DNA from: Shinisaurus crocodilurus
Taxonomy: Eukaryota > Chordata > Lepidosauria > Squamata > Shinisauridae
NCBI GenBank assembly: GCA_021292165.1
Contig: CM037879.1
Location: 161,557,886 to 161,621,885 of the forward strand
Length of the DNA stretch: 64,000 nucleotides
Direction of reading: 5' to 3'
Shown: one piece after another, positions 1 to 11,049 of the stretch
Layout of the letters: each line of letters starts with the position of its first letter
How positions within the stretch are numbered: the stretch's first letter is position 1
Made by a program: the position numbers and the translations under genes
The notes under the pieces: generated by a model
Database searches by the model: none
The model's input: only the letters and a program-made list of their open reading frames with translations
What the model was told of the DNA's origin: nothing

Positions 1-137
1 AAGCAGACAAGAGATGCAAAAAGGCATTTTGAGGAACATATCCCTAGCAACATCAAAGCCAACAATAAAGTATTATTTAAATATTATCAGGAGGAAACCA
101 GCTAGCAAGGCAGCTGGACTGTTGAATGACAATGGAG

Positions 138-420
138 TTAAATTTATTTTATTTATTTAATACATTTTTATACCGCCCAATAGCCGAACCTCTCTGGGCG
201 GTTTACAACAGTTAAAACCATAAAATACAATATAATATAAATATAATTTTTAAAACCACAGATTAAAAAACAAACAGCAAAGCTAGCAGCAGCAGTTCAA
301 ATTACAATAACAAGAGTTAAAAACAACTACAAGATTAAAATGCCTGGGAGATTAGAAAGGTCTTCACCTGGTGCTGAAAAGAGTACAATGTAGGCACCAG
401 GCGAGCCTCTTTGGGGAGTA
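138..420 (-). mobile_element. L2-like LINE 3' end, nested in CR1
   Basis: Read on the minus strand this ends in a GC-rich hairpin (ACCGCCCAGAGAGG with TATTGGGCGG), then TATAAAAATG and a TAAATAAA tail, as in the other L2-like 3' ends here. The distal part (300-420) matches the L2-like 3' untranslated region with its GGCGCC-type and AGGTCTTCACCTGG motifs. It interrupts the CR1 element and so is younger than it. Confidence 0.65.
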
Positions 421-660
421 CTAAAGGAGTACTAAAGAGGATAAGGAGATTGCAGAGAAGCTAAATGAATTATTTTTATCTGTCTTCACTGCAGAAGATG
501 TAGGACATATACCTGTGCCTGAACTGATGTTTTCAGGAAGGGAGTCTGGGGAACTGAGGCAAATAGTAGTGACAAGGATGAAGTTCTTGGCCTTATTGGC
601 AAATTAAAAGCTAATAAACTACTAGCCCAGATGGCATCCCTCCTAGAGTTCTTGAAGAAT

Positions 661-1740
661 TCAAATGTGAAATTGCTGATCTTCTAACAAAAATATGTGA
701 CATGCCCCTAAGATCAGCCTCTGTACCAGAGGACTGGAGAATGGCCAATGTAAGGCTAGTTTTTAAAAAAGGGATCCAGGGGAATCCAGGAAATTACAAG
801 CCGGTTAGCTTGACATCTATTCCAGGTAAATTGGTTGAAAGCATTATTAAAGATCAAAGTAGTAAGCATATAGAAGGACAAGCCCTGCTGAAAAAGAATC
901 AGCATGGCTTCTGCAAATTTCTTTAGAGTTCCTTGAGAGTGTCAATAAGCATAAGAATAGGGGTGATCTGGTAGACTTTGTGTACTTGGACTTCCAAAAG
1001 GCTTTGACAAAGTCCCTCACCAAAGCTCTTCTTATGGATCAGTAACTGGTTAAAGAACAGAAAGCAGAGAGTAAGAATGAATGGTAAATGCTCTGAATGG
1101 AGGGATTTCATAGATTGCATAGATTATAGAGTTGGAAGGAGCCTACAAGGCCATCGATTCCAACCCCCTGCTCAATGCAGAAAACTAAAGGAGGGGTCTC
1201 CCATCCAAGTAATAACCAGGCCTGACTCTACTTAGCTTTCCACACTCAGACAAGCTGAGCCAGCATGAACCACAGGCCTGTATATTGTAAACAATGTAAA
1301 CAATGGGATCCCACAGAGATCTGTATTGGGATTAGTGCTTTTCAACTTGTTCGTGAATGATCTGGAATTAGGAGTGAGCAGTGAGGTGGCCAAGTTTGCT
1401 TATTACACAAAATTATTTAGCATGGTTAAAACAAAAAGGGATTGTGAAGAGCTCCAAAAGGATTTCTCCAAACTGGGAGAACAGGCATCACAATGGCAAA
1501 TGCGGTTCAATGTAAGCAAGTATAAAGTGATGCATGTTGGGGCAACAACCCCCCCCCCCATTTCACATATATGATGATGGGATCTGACCTAGCAGTGACT
1601 GACCAAGAAAGAAATCTTGGGGTTGTGGTAGACATCTCAATAAAGTTGCCCCAGTGTGTGCCATTGCTGTGAAAAAGGCAAATTCCATGTTGGGTATAAT
1701 TAGGAAAGGAATTGAAAATAAAACTGTCAAGATCTCCCAA
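661..1740 (+). pseudogene. CR1 ORF2 reverse transcriptase pseudogene
   Basis: This would have copied the LINE RNA into DNA at the target site. The readable blocks are 702-926, with PEDWRMANVRLVFKKG and GNYKPVSLTSIPGKLVE (RT fingers), and 1,326-1,574, with LFNLFVNDLELG then FAYYTKLF, where the catalytic FADD of CR1 has decayed to FAYY. The 5S SINE at 1,107-1,280 sits between the two blocks. Loss of the catalytic aspartates plus frameshifts rule out activity. Downstream homology continues as scattered short matches to about 2,180. Confidence 0.8.
1107..1280 (-). mobile_element. 5S-rRNA-headed SINE with CR1-type tail
   Basis: On the minus strand the head contains AAGCTAAGTAGAGTCAGGCC and TTATTACTTGGATGGGAGAC, which matches the internal promoter half of vertebrate 5S rRNA. 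The 3' half (GAGCAGGGGGTTGG, then CCTTCCAACTCTA) matches the CR1 3' end seen at 53,600-53,655. It is inserted into the RT of the older CR1 at 1-2,632. A Pol III promoter inside the head is inferred from the 5S similarity. Confidence 0.85.
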
Positions 1741-1977
1741 GTGACCTCCGCCATGCCCCCTCTCTGCTGAGCTTCCGCCGCTCATTAAAAACTTGGTTAT
1801 TCAGGCGGGAATATGGGGTGGGCTAAGATTTTAAAATTTTATACTGTTTTAATGTATTTTAATGGAGAAAAATGTTTTAATGTATTTTGTTCTGTTTTAT
1901 TTTCTGTACATCGCCCAGGGTGGCCAGTTTGCCGGCCAGATGGGCGATAGATAAATGCAAATAATAAATAAATAAAT
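1738..1977 (+). mobile_element. L2-like LINE 3' end, nested in CR1
   Basis: A 5'-truncated insertion ending in a hairpin-like CGCCCAGGGTGGCC...GGGCGATAGATAAATG followed by (AATA)n. It begins around the CTCATTAAAAACTTGGTTATTC motif found at the end of L2-like ORFs. It splits the 3' part of the surrounding CR1 element, whose sequence resumes at about 1,978. Confidence 0.65.
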
Positions 1978-2969
1978 AAGATCATTTTGCCCTTACACAA
2001 ATCTGTATTGTGACCATACTTGGAATACTGTGTACAGTTCTGGTCACCACAGATAAAAAGGATATTGTGGAGTTGTAAAAAGTGCAGAAAATGGCAACTA
2101 AAACAATCAAGGGGCTGGAGCAAGTCCCTTATGTGTAAAGGTTATAATGCCTGGGACTGTTTAGCTTAGAAAAATGATGAGCTAGGGGAGACATGATAGA
2201 GGCGTACAAAATTATGCATGGTGTGGAGAAAGTGGATAGAGATATTTTTCTAGAACCTGTGGTCATCCCATGAAGTTGATTGGTGGGAGATTCAGGAGAG
2301 ATCAAAGGAAGTACTTCTTCACACAGTGCATAGTTAAACTATGGAATGCATTACCACAAGATGTAGTGATGGCCACCAATTTGGATGGTTTTAAAAGGGT
2401 ATTCAACATATTCCTGGAGGATAAGGTTATCAATGGCTACTAGTCCAGTATCAGAGGTAGTATGCCTATGTAAACTAGTTGCTGGGGAACATGAGCAGGA
2501 GGGTGCTGTTGCACTCATGTCCTACTTGTGGGTTTCCCACGGGCAGCTGGTTGGCCACTGTGTGAACAGAATGATGGACTAGATGGACCTTGGTCTGATC
2601 CAGCATGGCTCTTCTTATGTTCTTATATTAGCCTTTTCTTCATACCATAACCTGGAAAGGGGGGTTCCTTTGTTATGGTCATAAAGTATCCCTCAAACTA
2701 CTGCAGAATACTGCAGTATCCTGTATAATGTGCTACTGCTATTGAAATGATACCATATTCTGTTCAAGGCGAAGGAATGTCCTTTGATGGGTGAAAGGCT
2801 AGTGAGCTTTCATCCAATAAACTCTTGTATGAACACGTGCAAACTCTAGTATATGTGAATAAATGTACATGTATACAAATCCACAATCTTTGTACAGTGT
2901 TCATATAGGGCTGATCAGAGAGAGAGAGAGAACTCTCACTTTCCCAGCTGCATTCTCAGGTTTGCAAAA

Positions 2970-2998
2970 GTGTGTGTGTGTGTGTGTGTGTGTGTGTA
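2970..2998. repeat. (GT)n microsatellite
   Basis: Uninterrupted GT dinucleotides, preceded by a short GA run at 2,920-2,932. The rest of 2,633-3,109 shows nothing I recognise. Confidence 0.95.
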
Positions 2999-3109
2999 GG
3001 GGAGGTGTCATTTTCCACAGTTGGTCTGGAGAAATTGTGAAAAGGGGGTTTCAGGGAACCTAAAATTTTAATAGTGTACCAGTCAGATGGCTTCTCCTTT
3101 TTAAAAACA

Positions 3110-3645
3110 TTCCTCATGGCTCCACCTCTGGGTATGTCATTTTCACTCTTTTGACAGTGCATTTGTTGCACTAGACAGCACAAAACTAGCACAAAACGTT
3201 GGCACAGGTTTGGAGGTGATACGACAGTGTTGGATTTTTAGCATTCGCCAGGCCCCACCTAAGGACATGTCACTTTCATGCTGTTAGTGACAGCACAAAA
3301 CTTGGGATTTGTGGCACAAACCTGTACAATATGAGCAAAAAAGTTTGGAGGCGCTATGAGAATATGGATTTTTCCTAACCTAAAGGTGGGTCATTTCCCC
3401 ACTTTTTGTGGTGGCACAAAATTTGGGATTTGTGGCACAAAACGTTGGCACAGATTTGGAGGTGATATGACAATGTTTGGTTTTTTGTGTGTTAACTATG
3501 AAGCTGCATTTGATGTATCAGTACACATTTTTGGGTGGTGGCACAAAACTCGGGAATTGTGGCCCCAAACTTTGTTGGCATATATTTGTACCTGTACAAT
3601 ATGAGCAAAAAAGTTTGGAGAGATACTACAGGAGAGATACTAGTT
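3110..3645. repeat. Degenerate tandem repeat, unit about 125-130 bp
   Basis: About four diverged units. Paired landmarks are ACAAAACGTTGGCACAG at 3,189 and 3,436 (about 247 apart) and CCTGTACAATATGAGCAAAA at 3,321 and 3,591 (270 apart). In between, variants of GGTGGGTCATTTYCCCAC and GGCACAAAACTTGGGATTTG recur at about half that spacing. No coding capacity is visible and I do not recognise the family. Confidence 0.75.
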
Positions 3646-3759
3646 TGGTGGGTTTGTCATTAACAGAGCCTGTACATCTTTGTATTTTCATACTATGTGC
3701 CATCATGAGGTGTGAAACAGCCCTTCAGTGAGCCAAAGGCACTACCAGATTTCACATGT

Positions 3760-3890
3760 CAGCCATCCTCAAGCCGGTACCCTCCTGATAATCTGGACAC
3801 CAACTTGCATCATCCCTAGCCAGCATGATCAGGGACAATGGGAGTTGGTGCCCTCCAGATGTTTTGGGCTCCATGTTGGAAAAGGCTACC
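3760..3890. mobile_element. Foldback MITE (CTCCAGATGTTTTGG family)
   Basis: An imperfect palindrome whose arms contain CCAACTTGCATCATCCCTAG and a diverged reverse complement, with CCTCCAGATGTTTTGG near the right end. Related copies lie at 27,236-27,350 and 45,976-46,110. Non-autonomous and non-coding. Assignment to a hAT-type family is from memory of similar reptile repeats and is not proven here. Confidence 0.6.
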
Positions 3891-6639
3891 ACGTGGAATG
3901 GAAGGTGGGACACAGAGACAGGATTGCATGTGTTATCTGTGCTCCTGATTTCCATTTCTTCAGCTTAACATACACATAGGTCCTTTGCTCATATGCAACA
4001 TCATGTGCATTGAACGCTGGAAAAGCATGATTTCTAATCCTCTGGAAAGAGCATATGCACATAGGTTCTATGGACATGTTAAACTGAACACATAGAGGTC
4101 AGGAACCTGACCAGTGAACAGTGTGCCTGATCTTAACATACACACCCCATGTTCAATGTAATGTGGGAAAATTGTCACCTTGTGCATGCTGAAGGAAATC
4201 CATCTACCCTGTTTGTAATAACCTTTACATTTTGGTTTTTGTGTTATAAGGTTATGAGATGATACAGAATCATTTGTGTGTATTAAAATATAAATTCTGG
4301 CACATCCCTACGTACTCATTCCTTATTACAAAGCATATTTTCTATGGGAAGATAGTTTTCTGTCTTGAGAGCCTTAAGAGAGAGGCATTTTGAGTATTCC
4401 TTTTTGAACAACTATTTCTTTTAACTGACCATTAGATGTATAGTAAAGGTTTTCTCTTGTGTCTGCATATTCTCTTGCATGGGAACAGTGTATTTTCCAC
4501 AAGTGCTGATGTTCCTGTTTTCATGTTCTCCAGGTACTTGTCAGGGTGGTATAATGTTTTTATTGAAATTGGGCATTCAGCAATAATTTAATGTATCAGG
4601 GAGAATAAAGACTTATTCTCGGATGACTCTCACTCAGCCAATTAAACTCCAAGCTATTTCTTAAGCAAAAACTCAAGTTCTAGACTGAGGTTATGCAGAT
4701 TCCCCCGCACGCCCCAGACTTTGTACACTCCATTCTATTAGGCAGAATGATTTAGTCAGTCCTTGTGATACTACACAGGGAAGGAGAGTGAAGGCTTAAC
4801 AAAATAAAACAAAAATACTGAGACCTGTCCTATAGAAAATTCATTCTTTTCCAGTTAGACCTTGGGGGAAGTGGTAGCATAAGCAGATTGTGAAGTACCG
4901 TAACCACTTACAGTGTTAGCGGATCTTCTGATGTTTTGTTTTCTGGGTATTTGCATTATGACTGCCACTGACAAATGAGACTCTAGCCAGGAAAAGCTAC
5001 TGCCACAATAAAGTTGCCAGCATTTATAGAAATTTCAGGTGCCGCAGTGCTCTGTTAGAAGAGATTAACATTTATGCCTGTAGCAATTGTTTCAAAACTG
5101 GCTCTAAGTAATTTTTACCTGCCTCCCACTCAGAGAGCACTAGCATCACCTTTTCAAATCTATTTTGTATTTTAATTACAATTAAATGGTTGCATAGTGG
5201 CATGTTGTATGAATATGAATCAAATGGGGAGGACGAAGGGAACAAACCACTGTTATTAAGAAAAACATGTTCTGGTCAGCTTCACATGTTATGCTATTTA
5301 GTATTTTCTACACACATAGCAGGAAGAGCATGAAAATGTCATATGTGATACTATTGCATGCTGCTTTGAAATGTGTATTGCTGACGTGCATATTGCTGCT
5401 TGAACACACACAGAGTAAGTGCGAAAACACTGGCTCCCAGCATGTATTACGGTGAAAAACACGTCATGTGCAATTGTACATGCGGATTTTGCTTTTCACT
5501 CCTACACATGTAGGAAAAGCATAACTGTGAAATGACCCTAAGTTTCTGGAACTAAACTATAGTAACTCATTTACAAGGTTCTGTTCTCTTGTCCCTCTAA
5601 AATCTTTGTTATACAGGGCCGAAATGCGTTGTACTCAAAATACAAAATCAATATGTGGTGTTATATTTACTTTAAAAGAAATATACCGGTATATATATTG
5701 ATCCTGAGGTAATGGCGGCAGTTCATTTTGCAGGAATACATGCCACCTCTTGTCATAAGGATTATTTTCATATTTATTACTTCTGAAATAAAGCGGGGTG
5801 CATGGATATAAAACTTGTCATTTTAGTTTATAACTTTTTTTTTCTTTCTGGGCACCAAAACAGTGTATATATTCTAAAAATATAGAACTGAAGCTTGCGT
5901 TTACTGCTTGAGCATCCTCCTCTAAGAGCAAAGGTTTCTTGTTATAATTCTCTAGTTTCCCTCCATATTATATACAATCTCTCTCTTGCTCCTCTTTAGT
6001 GCTGTGTGAAGCAATTTGTTTGCATATCATCTTTCACTTTAGGTGCTGCTTTTAAGGGGTGTTGTTTTTACATTTTAGGAAGCAACTCTGCCTGCCCACC
6101 TAATTTGTAACTGACTAACCCAAAATAAACTTTATTTCACTTTCCCCTACCTGTGTGTGTGTCTGTAGTTTGCGGTTCCGTGCTAATTCCAGTGTCTGAG
6201 GCCGGGGCTTGGTTCAGAGTGAGGTGATTCGAGCATGGCAGAATCGAGGCTGACAGTTTGCAGCCTCTGATCTCTCATTCAGAATCCAAGGACTGACCGC
6301 AGTCCTTCACAGTAAAGCTTATTTTTGTGGACTGTACTATTTTTGTGGACTGCCTCCAGGTGTGTGTGGGTGTGTCTGAATGTGCTCTCACGTGTGCACA
6401 CCTAACTCTGTGTACACATGCATGCACATTCTTGCACAAAATTCATTCACATAGGAATGTCAGAAGGCAAGGACTGAATTATTTCCCCCTGACATGCTAT
6501 TTTTCTAACACGCATATAATAGTGGATCCTTCAGACATGCAGTTGCTCACCTGGAATCCAAAGTAGTACAATCCAGAAAAATATTTGCCTTTTAATTCTG
6601 CTAAAAACATAAATAAGTCTCTAGCCAAAGGTTTATAAC
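3891..6639. other. No recognisable gene or repeat
   Basis: AT-rich sequence with only short chance open frames. The one feature of note is 6,115-6,180, where AATAAACTTTATTTCAC is followed by a GT-rich run. That resembles a polyadenylation region, such as the R/U5 part of an LTR, but I found no partner LTR. Confidence 0.5.
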
Positions 6640-7411
6640 TATTGCCCAGTGGGGAATACTGCCTTTTTGGGCAAGGTGCTCAAGAGGATGGTGGTGAGTC
6701 AGCTAGAGGAATTCTTGGAGAGTATTGATTATCTAGACCCATTTTAGTCTGGGTTCTGGCCTGGTTACGGAATGGAAATAGCCTTGGTTACTCTGATGCT
6801 TTACGTTTATTAGGAGAGGGTCAGAGGGATAATTACTCTGTTAGGCTTACTTGCTCTTACAGTGGCTTTTGTACCACTAATCATGGTATCCTCCTGGATC
6901 AGCTCTGCTTTGGGAGTTGGTGGCACCATTTTGCGGTGGTTCCCTCCTATCTACAGATCAGGTTCCAGAGAACAGTATTTGAAGTCTGTATGTCAACCCC
7001 CTGGCGCTCTTGCTCTGGGGTGCTTTATGTTCCCATTATGTCTCCAGTGCTATCTATATAAAGCCACTGAGTGCAGTCATTAGGGGATTTGGGGCAAGGT
7101 GCCATCAGTATGCTGATGACATCCACCTCTATTTCTCCATTACATCTGAATCAGAAGAGGCCATGCACAACCTAGATTAGTGCTTGACCTCACCAGTCTA
7201 GGTTGCGTTGGATGATGGCCAAGAAGCTGAAGCTGAATTCTGATAAGACAGAGGCACTGTGGGTGAGAGTTTCCCAGGTCTGGGAATTAGGGGAATTACC
7301 AATTCTGGATAGGGTTGTACTCCCCCTGAAGAAACGGGTTTGGGGATGCTCCTGGATCCATTCCTGTCATTGGAAGCCAAAGTGACCTCTACGGCTACGA
7401 GCACCTACTAT

Positions 7412-7475
7412 TTATTTTTTTATTTAATACATTTTTATACCGCCCAATAGCCGAAGCTCTCTGGGCAGTTTACTA
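7412..7475 (-). mobile_element. Short L2-like LINE 3' end fragment
   Basis: Minus-strand copy of the conserved tail: hairpin with CCGCCCAATAGCCGAAGC on the plus strand, then TTTTTATTTAATAC. Only about 64 bp, so either an extreme 5' truncation or a remnant. Confidence 0.6.
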
Positions 7476-7682
7476 CAAGCTTAGAGGCTGGTATGCTAAC
7501 TGCACCCATTCCTGGACAGGGATAGCCTGGTCAACTGCCCTGTGGAATGATCTCACCTCTGAGGTATGTCAGACCTCAGTGCTGGTGTGTTTTAGGCGTT
7601 TATTGAAAACATATCAGTTTGCTTTGGCTTTCTCCCAGCCATGAGCTATCTTTGTACCAACCTCATGATACTACTGTGTGAC

Positions 7683-8162
7683 TGGGTTCGGACAACATGA
7701 TAACCCACACTCAAGGTTGAGTGGGTTGTCGTTGAACCGTGGGTTGTTGAAATGTGGGTTATCATTGAAATGTGGGTTATCGTCAGTGCTTTTTTTCTGG
7801 AGAAAAGGGTACCGGAACTCTTGGATTACATTTCCTCGGGAGTAGATGGCGATTAAATTGTAATGTAATTAATAGAAGAAAAGGTGCTGGAACTCAGTTC
7901 CGGTGAGTTCCACCAGAAAAAAAGCCCTGGTTATCGTGTTATCTAAACCCAGCTGAGATTACAAGCCATGGTGAACAACCCACAGTTCACAACCCAACAA
8001 CAAACCATGGGTTTTCTTTATGGGATGTTCATGGTTAACAAGCTATGGCTTGTTAGCATAGCTGGGTTCAGATGACACGATAACCCACGTTTCAACAACA
8101 ACCCACAGTTCAACGACAACCTTCACTCAACCCTTGAGTGTGGGTTATCGTGTTGTCTGAAC

Positions 8163-8163
<1 letters not shown>
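7683..8163. mobile_element. Long foldback (palindromic) MITE
   Basis: The left arm starts GGGTTCGGACAACATGATAA and the right arm ends with the near-complement TTATCGTGTTGTCTGAACCC. Both carry ACTCAAGGTTGAGTG-type and GTCGTTGAACYGTGGGTTG blocks, giving arms of roughly 100 bp. The centre reads AACAAACCATGGGTTTT. A hAT MITE (7,784-7,929) has inserted into the left arm. No coding capacity. The superfamily is unclear because I could not fix a target duplication. Confidence 0.75.
7784..7929. mobile_element. hAT-type MITE, 146 bp, with 8-bp TSD
   Basis: Ends CAGTGCTTTTTTTCTGG and CCAGAAAAAAAGCCCTG form inverted termini. It is flanked by the perfect 8-bp duplication GTTATCGT (7,776-7,783 and 7,930-7,937). 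A second copy of the same length lies at 17,060-17,205. An 8-bp duplication and CAG...CTG ends are the hAT signature. Confidence 0.88.

Positions 8164-8165
<2 letters not shown>

Positions 8166-8195
<30 letters not shown>
8166..8195. repeat. (GT)n microsatellite
   Basis: A GT run directly abutting the foldback element at 7,683-8,163. Confidence 0.95.
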
Positions 8196-8197
<2 letters not shown>

Positions 8198-8262
8198 TTT
8201 GTTTGTTTGTATTTTGTAAACTGCTTCGGGATTTGTTTCCCGAAACAAATATAAATGTTGTA

Positions 8263-9242
8263 ATACAAATTAATCCTTCTCAAACCTTCTGTAAAACAAT
8301 GCCATTACCAATATTTTAACATGGTACAGTGCTGTAGTAAGATGGCCAATATTAGTAGTGGAGGCAACCAAAGTACCTACCGTGCTCCTTCCATGCAGAT
8401 TTTTGCATGTCTCTTGTGGGAAACAAAGTTCTCCAAACTAATAATCAGAATATGAAACTTTTGCTAACATGGAATTATTTTTATTCTTGATGTGTAATTG
8501 TTAGAAAGACCCTCTTTCCTCCCTCCCCAGCTACAATTTTAGTTTTGCATAATTAAACATTTCATTTATAGAAAGAAACTTACCTTTTTCTTTCTTTCTT
8601 ATTTTTCTAGGTGATTTGGTTTCACAGAAACCCTCTGCTTTAAATGTAAGGAGTTTGGAATCTTATGGTTACTTTTATTCCAAGAGATTGAAGTAAATAC
8701 AGAATCTGGAAACTCTACGGTGAGTTTTGGGCACTTAACATGTGGAATGTACTCTGTGTTGTCATTGGTGAGCTTATGAAATGATGTTGGCTTCTGAATG
8801 TGTGATTGCTGGTCATCTAACCTGGGTTCACTGGATTCTCAAGGCCTATGCACATGAAGCTATCTCGCAGGCAGCTTGCAGTGGTTTAGCATAACAGATG
8901 AATACATACATGTGCACGGCATTGCTAATCTCTGTGGCAAGCCAATGTGCCAAATGGTTTGTTGTGTGGTGATACCTATTTCACTTTTACATTGGATCAA
9001 GTTTAAAATATTGTCCAAGTGGTGGCTTCTCATGTATTCTGGACTTTTGTTTGTTTTATTTTTTTCATCAGAGTAGCCATTTTTAGAGTGGATTTAAAGG
9101 CCTATGCATACTGTTGTAAGTGGTTTTAGATTGGAATACGGGTATAGATACGTAAATTACTGCTTCTATAAAATTTGAAAATATGGTCAGTCCTTTCTGT
9201 GATGTTCTTTTTGGAACTGCTGTTCTGTTCATCACTTTAGGA
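8263..9242. other. No recognisable gene or repeat
   Basis: A pyrimidine-rich stretch ending in TTTCTAG at 8,606-8,612, followed by about 35 bp and GTAAGG, imitates an exon with splice sites. I have no protein evidence for it. The rest is featureless. Confidence 0.45.
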
Positions 9243-9375
9243 TGCAATCCTATGCAAGTTTAGAAAGAAAAAAGGCCTACAACTCCAGCATGACCCAACC
9301 AGCTATGGTGGCTTGGGCATGCTGGGGGAGTTGTAGGCCTTTTTTCTGTTTAAACTTGCATAGAATTGTGCCTTT
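9243..9375. mobile_element. Foldback MITE (GCAATCCTATGCAAG family)
   Basis: Arms of about 50 bp: GCAATCCTATGCAAGTTTA and AAAAAAGGCCTACAACTCC on the left, and near-complements GGAGTTGTAGGCCTTTTTTC and TTTAAACTTGCATAGAATTG on the right, around a short spacer with GGTGGCTTGGGCATG. Non-coding. Element class inferred as a MITE. Confidence 0.75.
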
Positions 9376-9520
9376 AGTAACCTAATCGTGGGAAAGTTTG
9401 GGGTTTCCCAGTGTTCATGTCAGCTCTGCTCCGAGCCATATTTTCACAGCAGGGCAGTAACATTGCAAGAGTACTGCAGCCTGTGCAAACATGTCAAGTT
9501 GCTAATCTCTTCAGTTGTAA

Positions 9521-9695
9521 CAGGCCTGTGGCTCACGCTGGCTCAGCTTGTCTGACCGTGGAAAGCTAAGCAGGGTCAGGCCTGGTTATTACTTGGATGG
9601 GAGACCCCTCTTCTAGTTTCCTGCATTGAGCAGGGGGTTGGACTCGATGGCCTTGTAGGCCCCTTCCAACTCTATGATCCAATGATATCCTATGA
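9521..9695 (+). mobile_element. 5S-rRNA-headed SINE with CR1-type tail
   Basis: Head AAGCTAAGCAGGGTCAGGCC and TTACTTGGATGGGAGACC match 5S rRNA, preceded by GGCCTGTGGCTCACGCTGGC. The body GAGCAGGGGGTTGGACTCGA and CCCCTTCCAACTCTATGA match the CR1 3' end at 53,600-53,655. It ends in degenerate ATGAT-type repeats. The clearest complete copy of this family in the window. Confidence 0.88.
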
Positions 9696-11040
9696 TAACA
9701 CCTGATTTTTCTGCACTGCATTGTAGTGCTTTCTAGCAGTTGACACAGATGTGGCTTGACTGAGAAAGAAAGGAAAATCCGCTGTTGTTCATTCTATCCG
9801 TAATGGTGACATCTTATGGCATATATGAGCCCTGATGATCTCTGCTGGTCCATTACTGTAAATTGGAGTGGTAGACTATGCCTGCTTTGATGTTTGTGAT
9901 CCAAAATTCCTTTTAAGGTTTGGAGGGGGAGAGATTTTTTTAAAAAAATATTTTCGTCTTTATATACAGCAAGATATTTGTTTATGGCCCCGTGATTCCC
10001 ATTTATGGTACAAAGGATGTATACACTGCAATTCAGAAAAAGGATACTTGTTCCAATAAAATAGAACAGAAAACAAAGGATAGTTATAGAACTTCTCTTT
10101 CTCCCCTCCCTCCCTCCCTCCCTCCCTCCTTCAGAGCAGACAGTTCTCCTTGCAGTTAGAAATCTGCAGTCTGGAATAGGAACAAATATTAGAATGTAAG
10201 GCCATGATGCAATTGTTTTTAATAGCTTTAGTTTATTTCCTTGGGGAAGTCATGGGGGACAGTGAGTAAACTAGAAGTGAAACTTCACTTGGCCATATAC
10301 TATTAGAGGTTTGCACATTGTGCTATTGAGTTTGTGAATTAATTAAAAGCATATTGTAGGGGAGTGGGTCCTTTTCATTTGGGCATTGTTCCTGAGCAAG
10401 CAAAAAGCAGGCTTCTAACTTTTATTTTCAAAGTGTCTGCTATGATTACATTTCCATTCCAGGATTCTGACATGGTTCAAAAAGAGCTCTTCTTATTTGG
10501 TTTGGGCTCATGTAACCTGTGTTCAGCTTTGCGGCTTAAAAAAAAAGATTAAAGAGTGTTTAATATCTTGCAACAAAATTAGATGCTTTTATCTAAATTA
10601 CTTATAAAAATCTAGATTGGTACTTAAAAAACAAAGGTGGGATACAATAAGGTTGCGAAGATTCCTTGATCTTGTACAGTCGAGCTTTGGGACCATAAAC
10701 AGATCTTGGGAACAGATGTTAGAAACGCAGCACTGTTTACAAATTTAACCTCTTTCACAAAAACTACAAAGAATAATGATGAATGGAACACAAGCTTTCA
10801 AAAACTTAGAGTTACTATAATTTTGGATATTTTAAATAAAACCTTTAAAAAGATACTTTCCCCTCCTCCCTGTAAAAGCTTTTAAGCTAATAAAAGCTTG
10901 TATAAATGCTTTGTTTTTGAAGAAAATAACAGTTTGTAGACCTTTGAAGTTTTGCCCCTCCAGTTGCATTTCCTTTTCTAAAGGTATCATTCCTGTAATG
11001 TCTTCAGTTCACCTATGTTGCTAGTTTAATAGTAGTAGGT
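9696..11040. other. No gene; one CCCT microsatellite
   Basis: The only structured sequence is a (CTCC)n run at about 10,099-10,128. The remainder is AT-rich without coding signal. Confidence 0.6.
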
Positions 11041-11049
11041 GATCACTCG

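Larger units (their letters stand above)
1..2632 (+). mobile_element. CR1-type LINE, decayed and interrupted
   Basis: A non-LTR retrotransposon running off the left edge of the window. From 441 the translation matches the CR1 endonuclease-RT linker and RT, and the element ends near 2,632 with a tail of the type GGACTAGATGGACC then CTTATGTTCTTA, usual for a CR1-like 3' end. Three later insertions break it: an L2-like 3' end at 138-420, a 5S SINE at 1,107-1,280 and another L2-like 3' end at 1,738-1,977. Stops and frameshifts throughout show it is dead. The clade (CR1 versus the close L3) is inferred from RT motifs and tail style only. Confidence 0.8.
6640..8262 (+). mobile_element. L2-like LINE, decayed
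   Basis: RT fragments follow in order. Near 6,690 is a block like VVSQLEEFLES and DYLDPF; at 6,840-7,080 are relics of the segment before the palm; at 7,105-7,160 is HQYADDIHLYFSITSESEEA, the catalytic YADD block; then KLKLNSDKTEALWV at 7,220-7,260. The 3' tail (TTGTAAACTGCTTCGGG then ATAAATG) is at 8,210-8,262. It is interrupted by a reverse-oriented L2 tail (7,412-7,475) and by a foldback element (7,683-8,163). Frameshifts and an in-frame TAG shortly after YADD show it is dead. Confidence 0.7.

Noticed and set aside
8606..8655. Small exon with TTTCTAG acceptor and GTAAGG donor
   Set aside because: Splice-like sites of this kind occur often by chance; no coding or conservation evidence.
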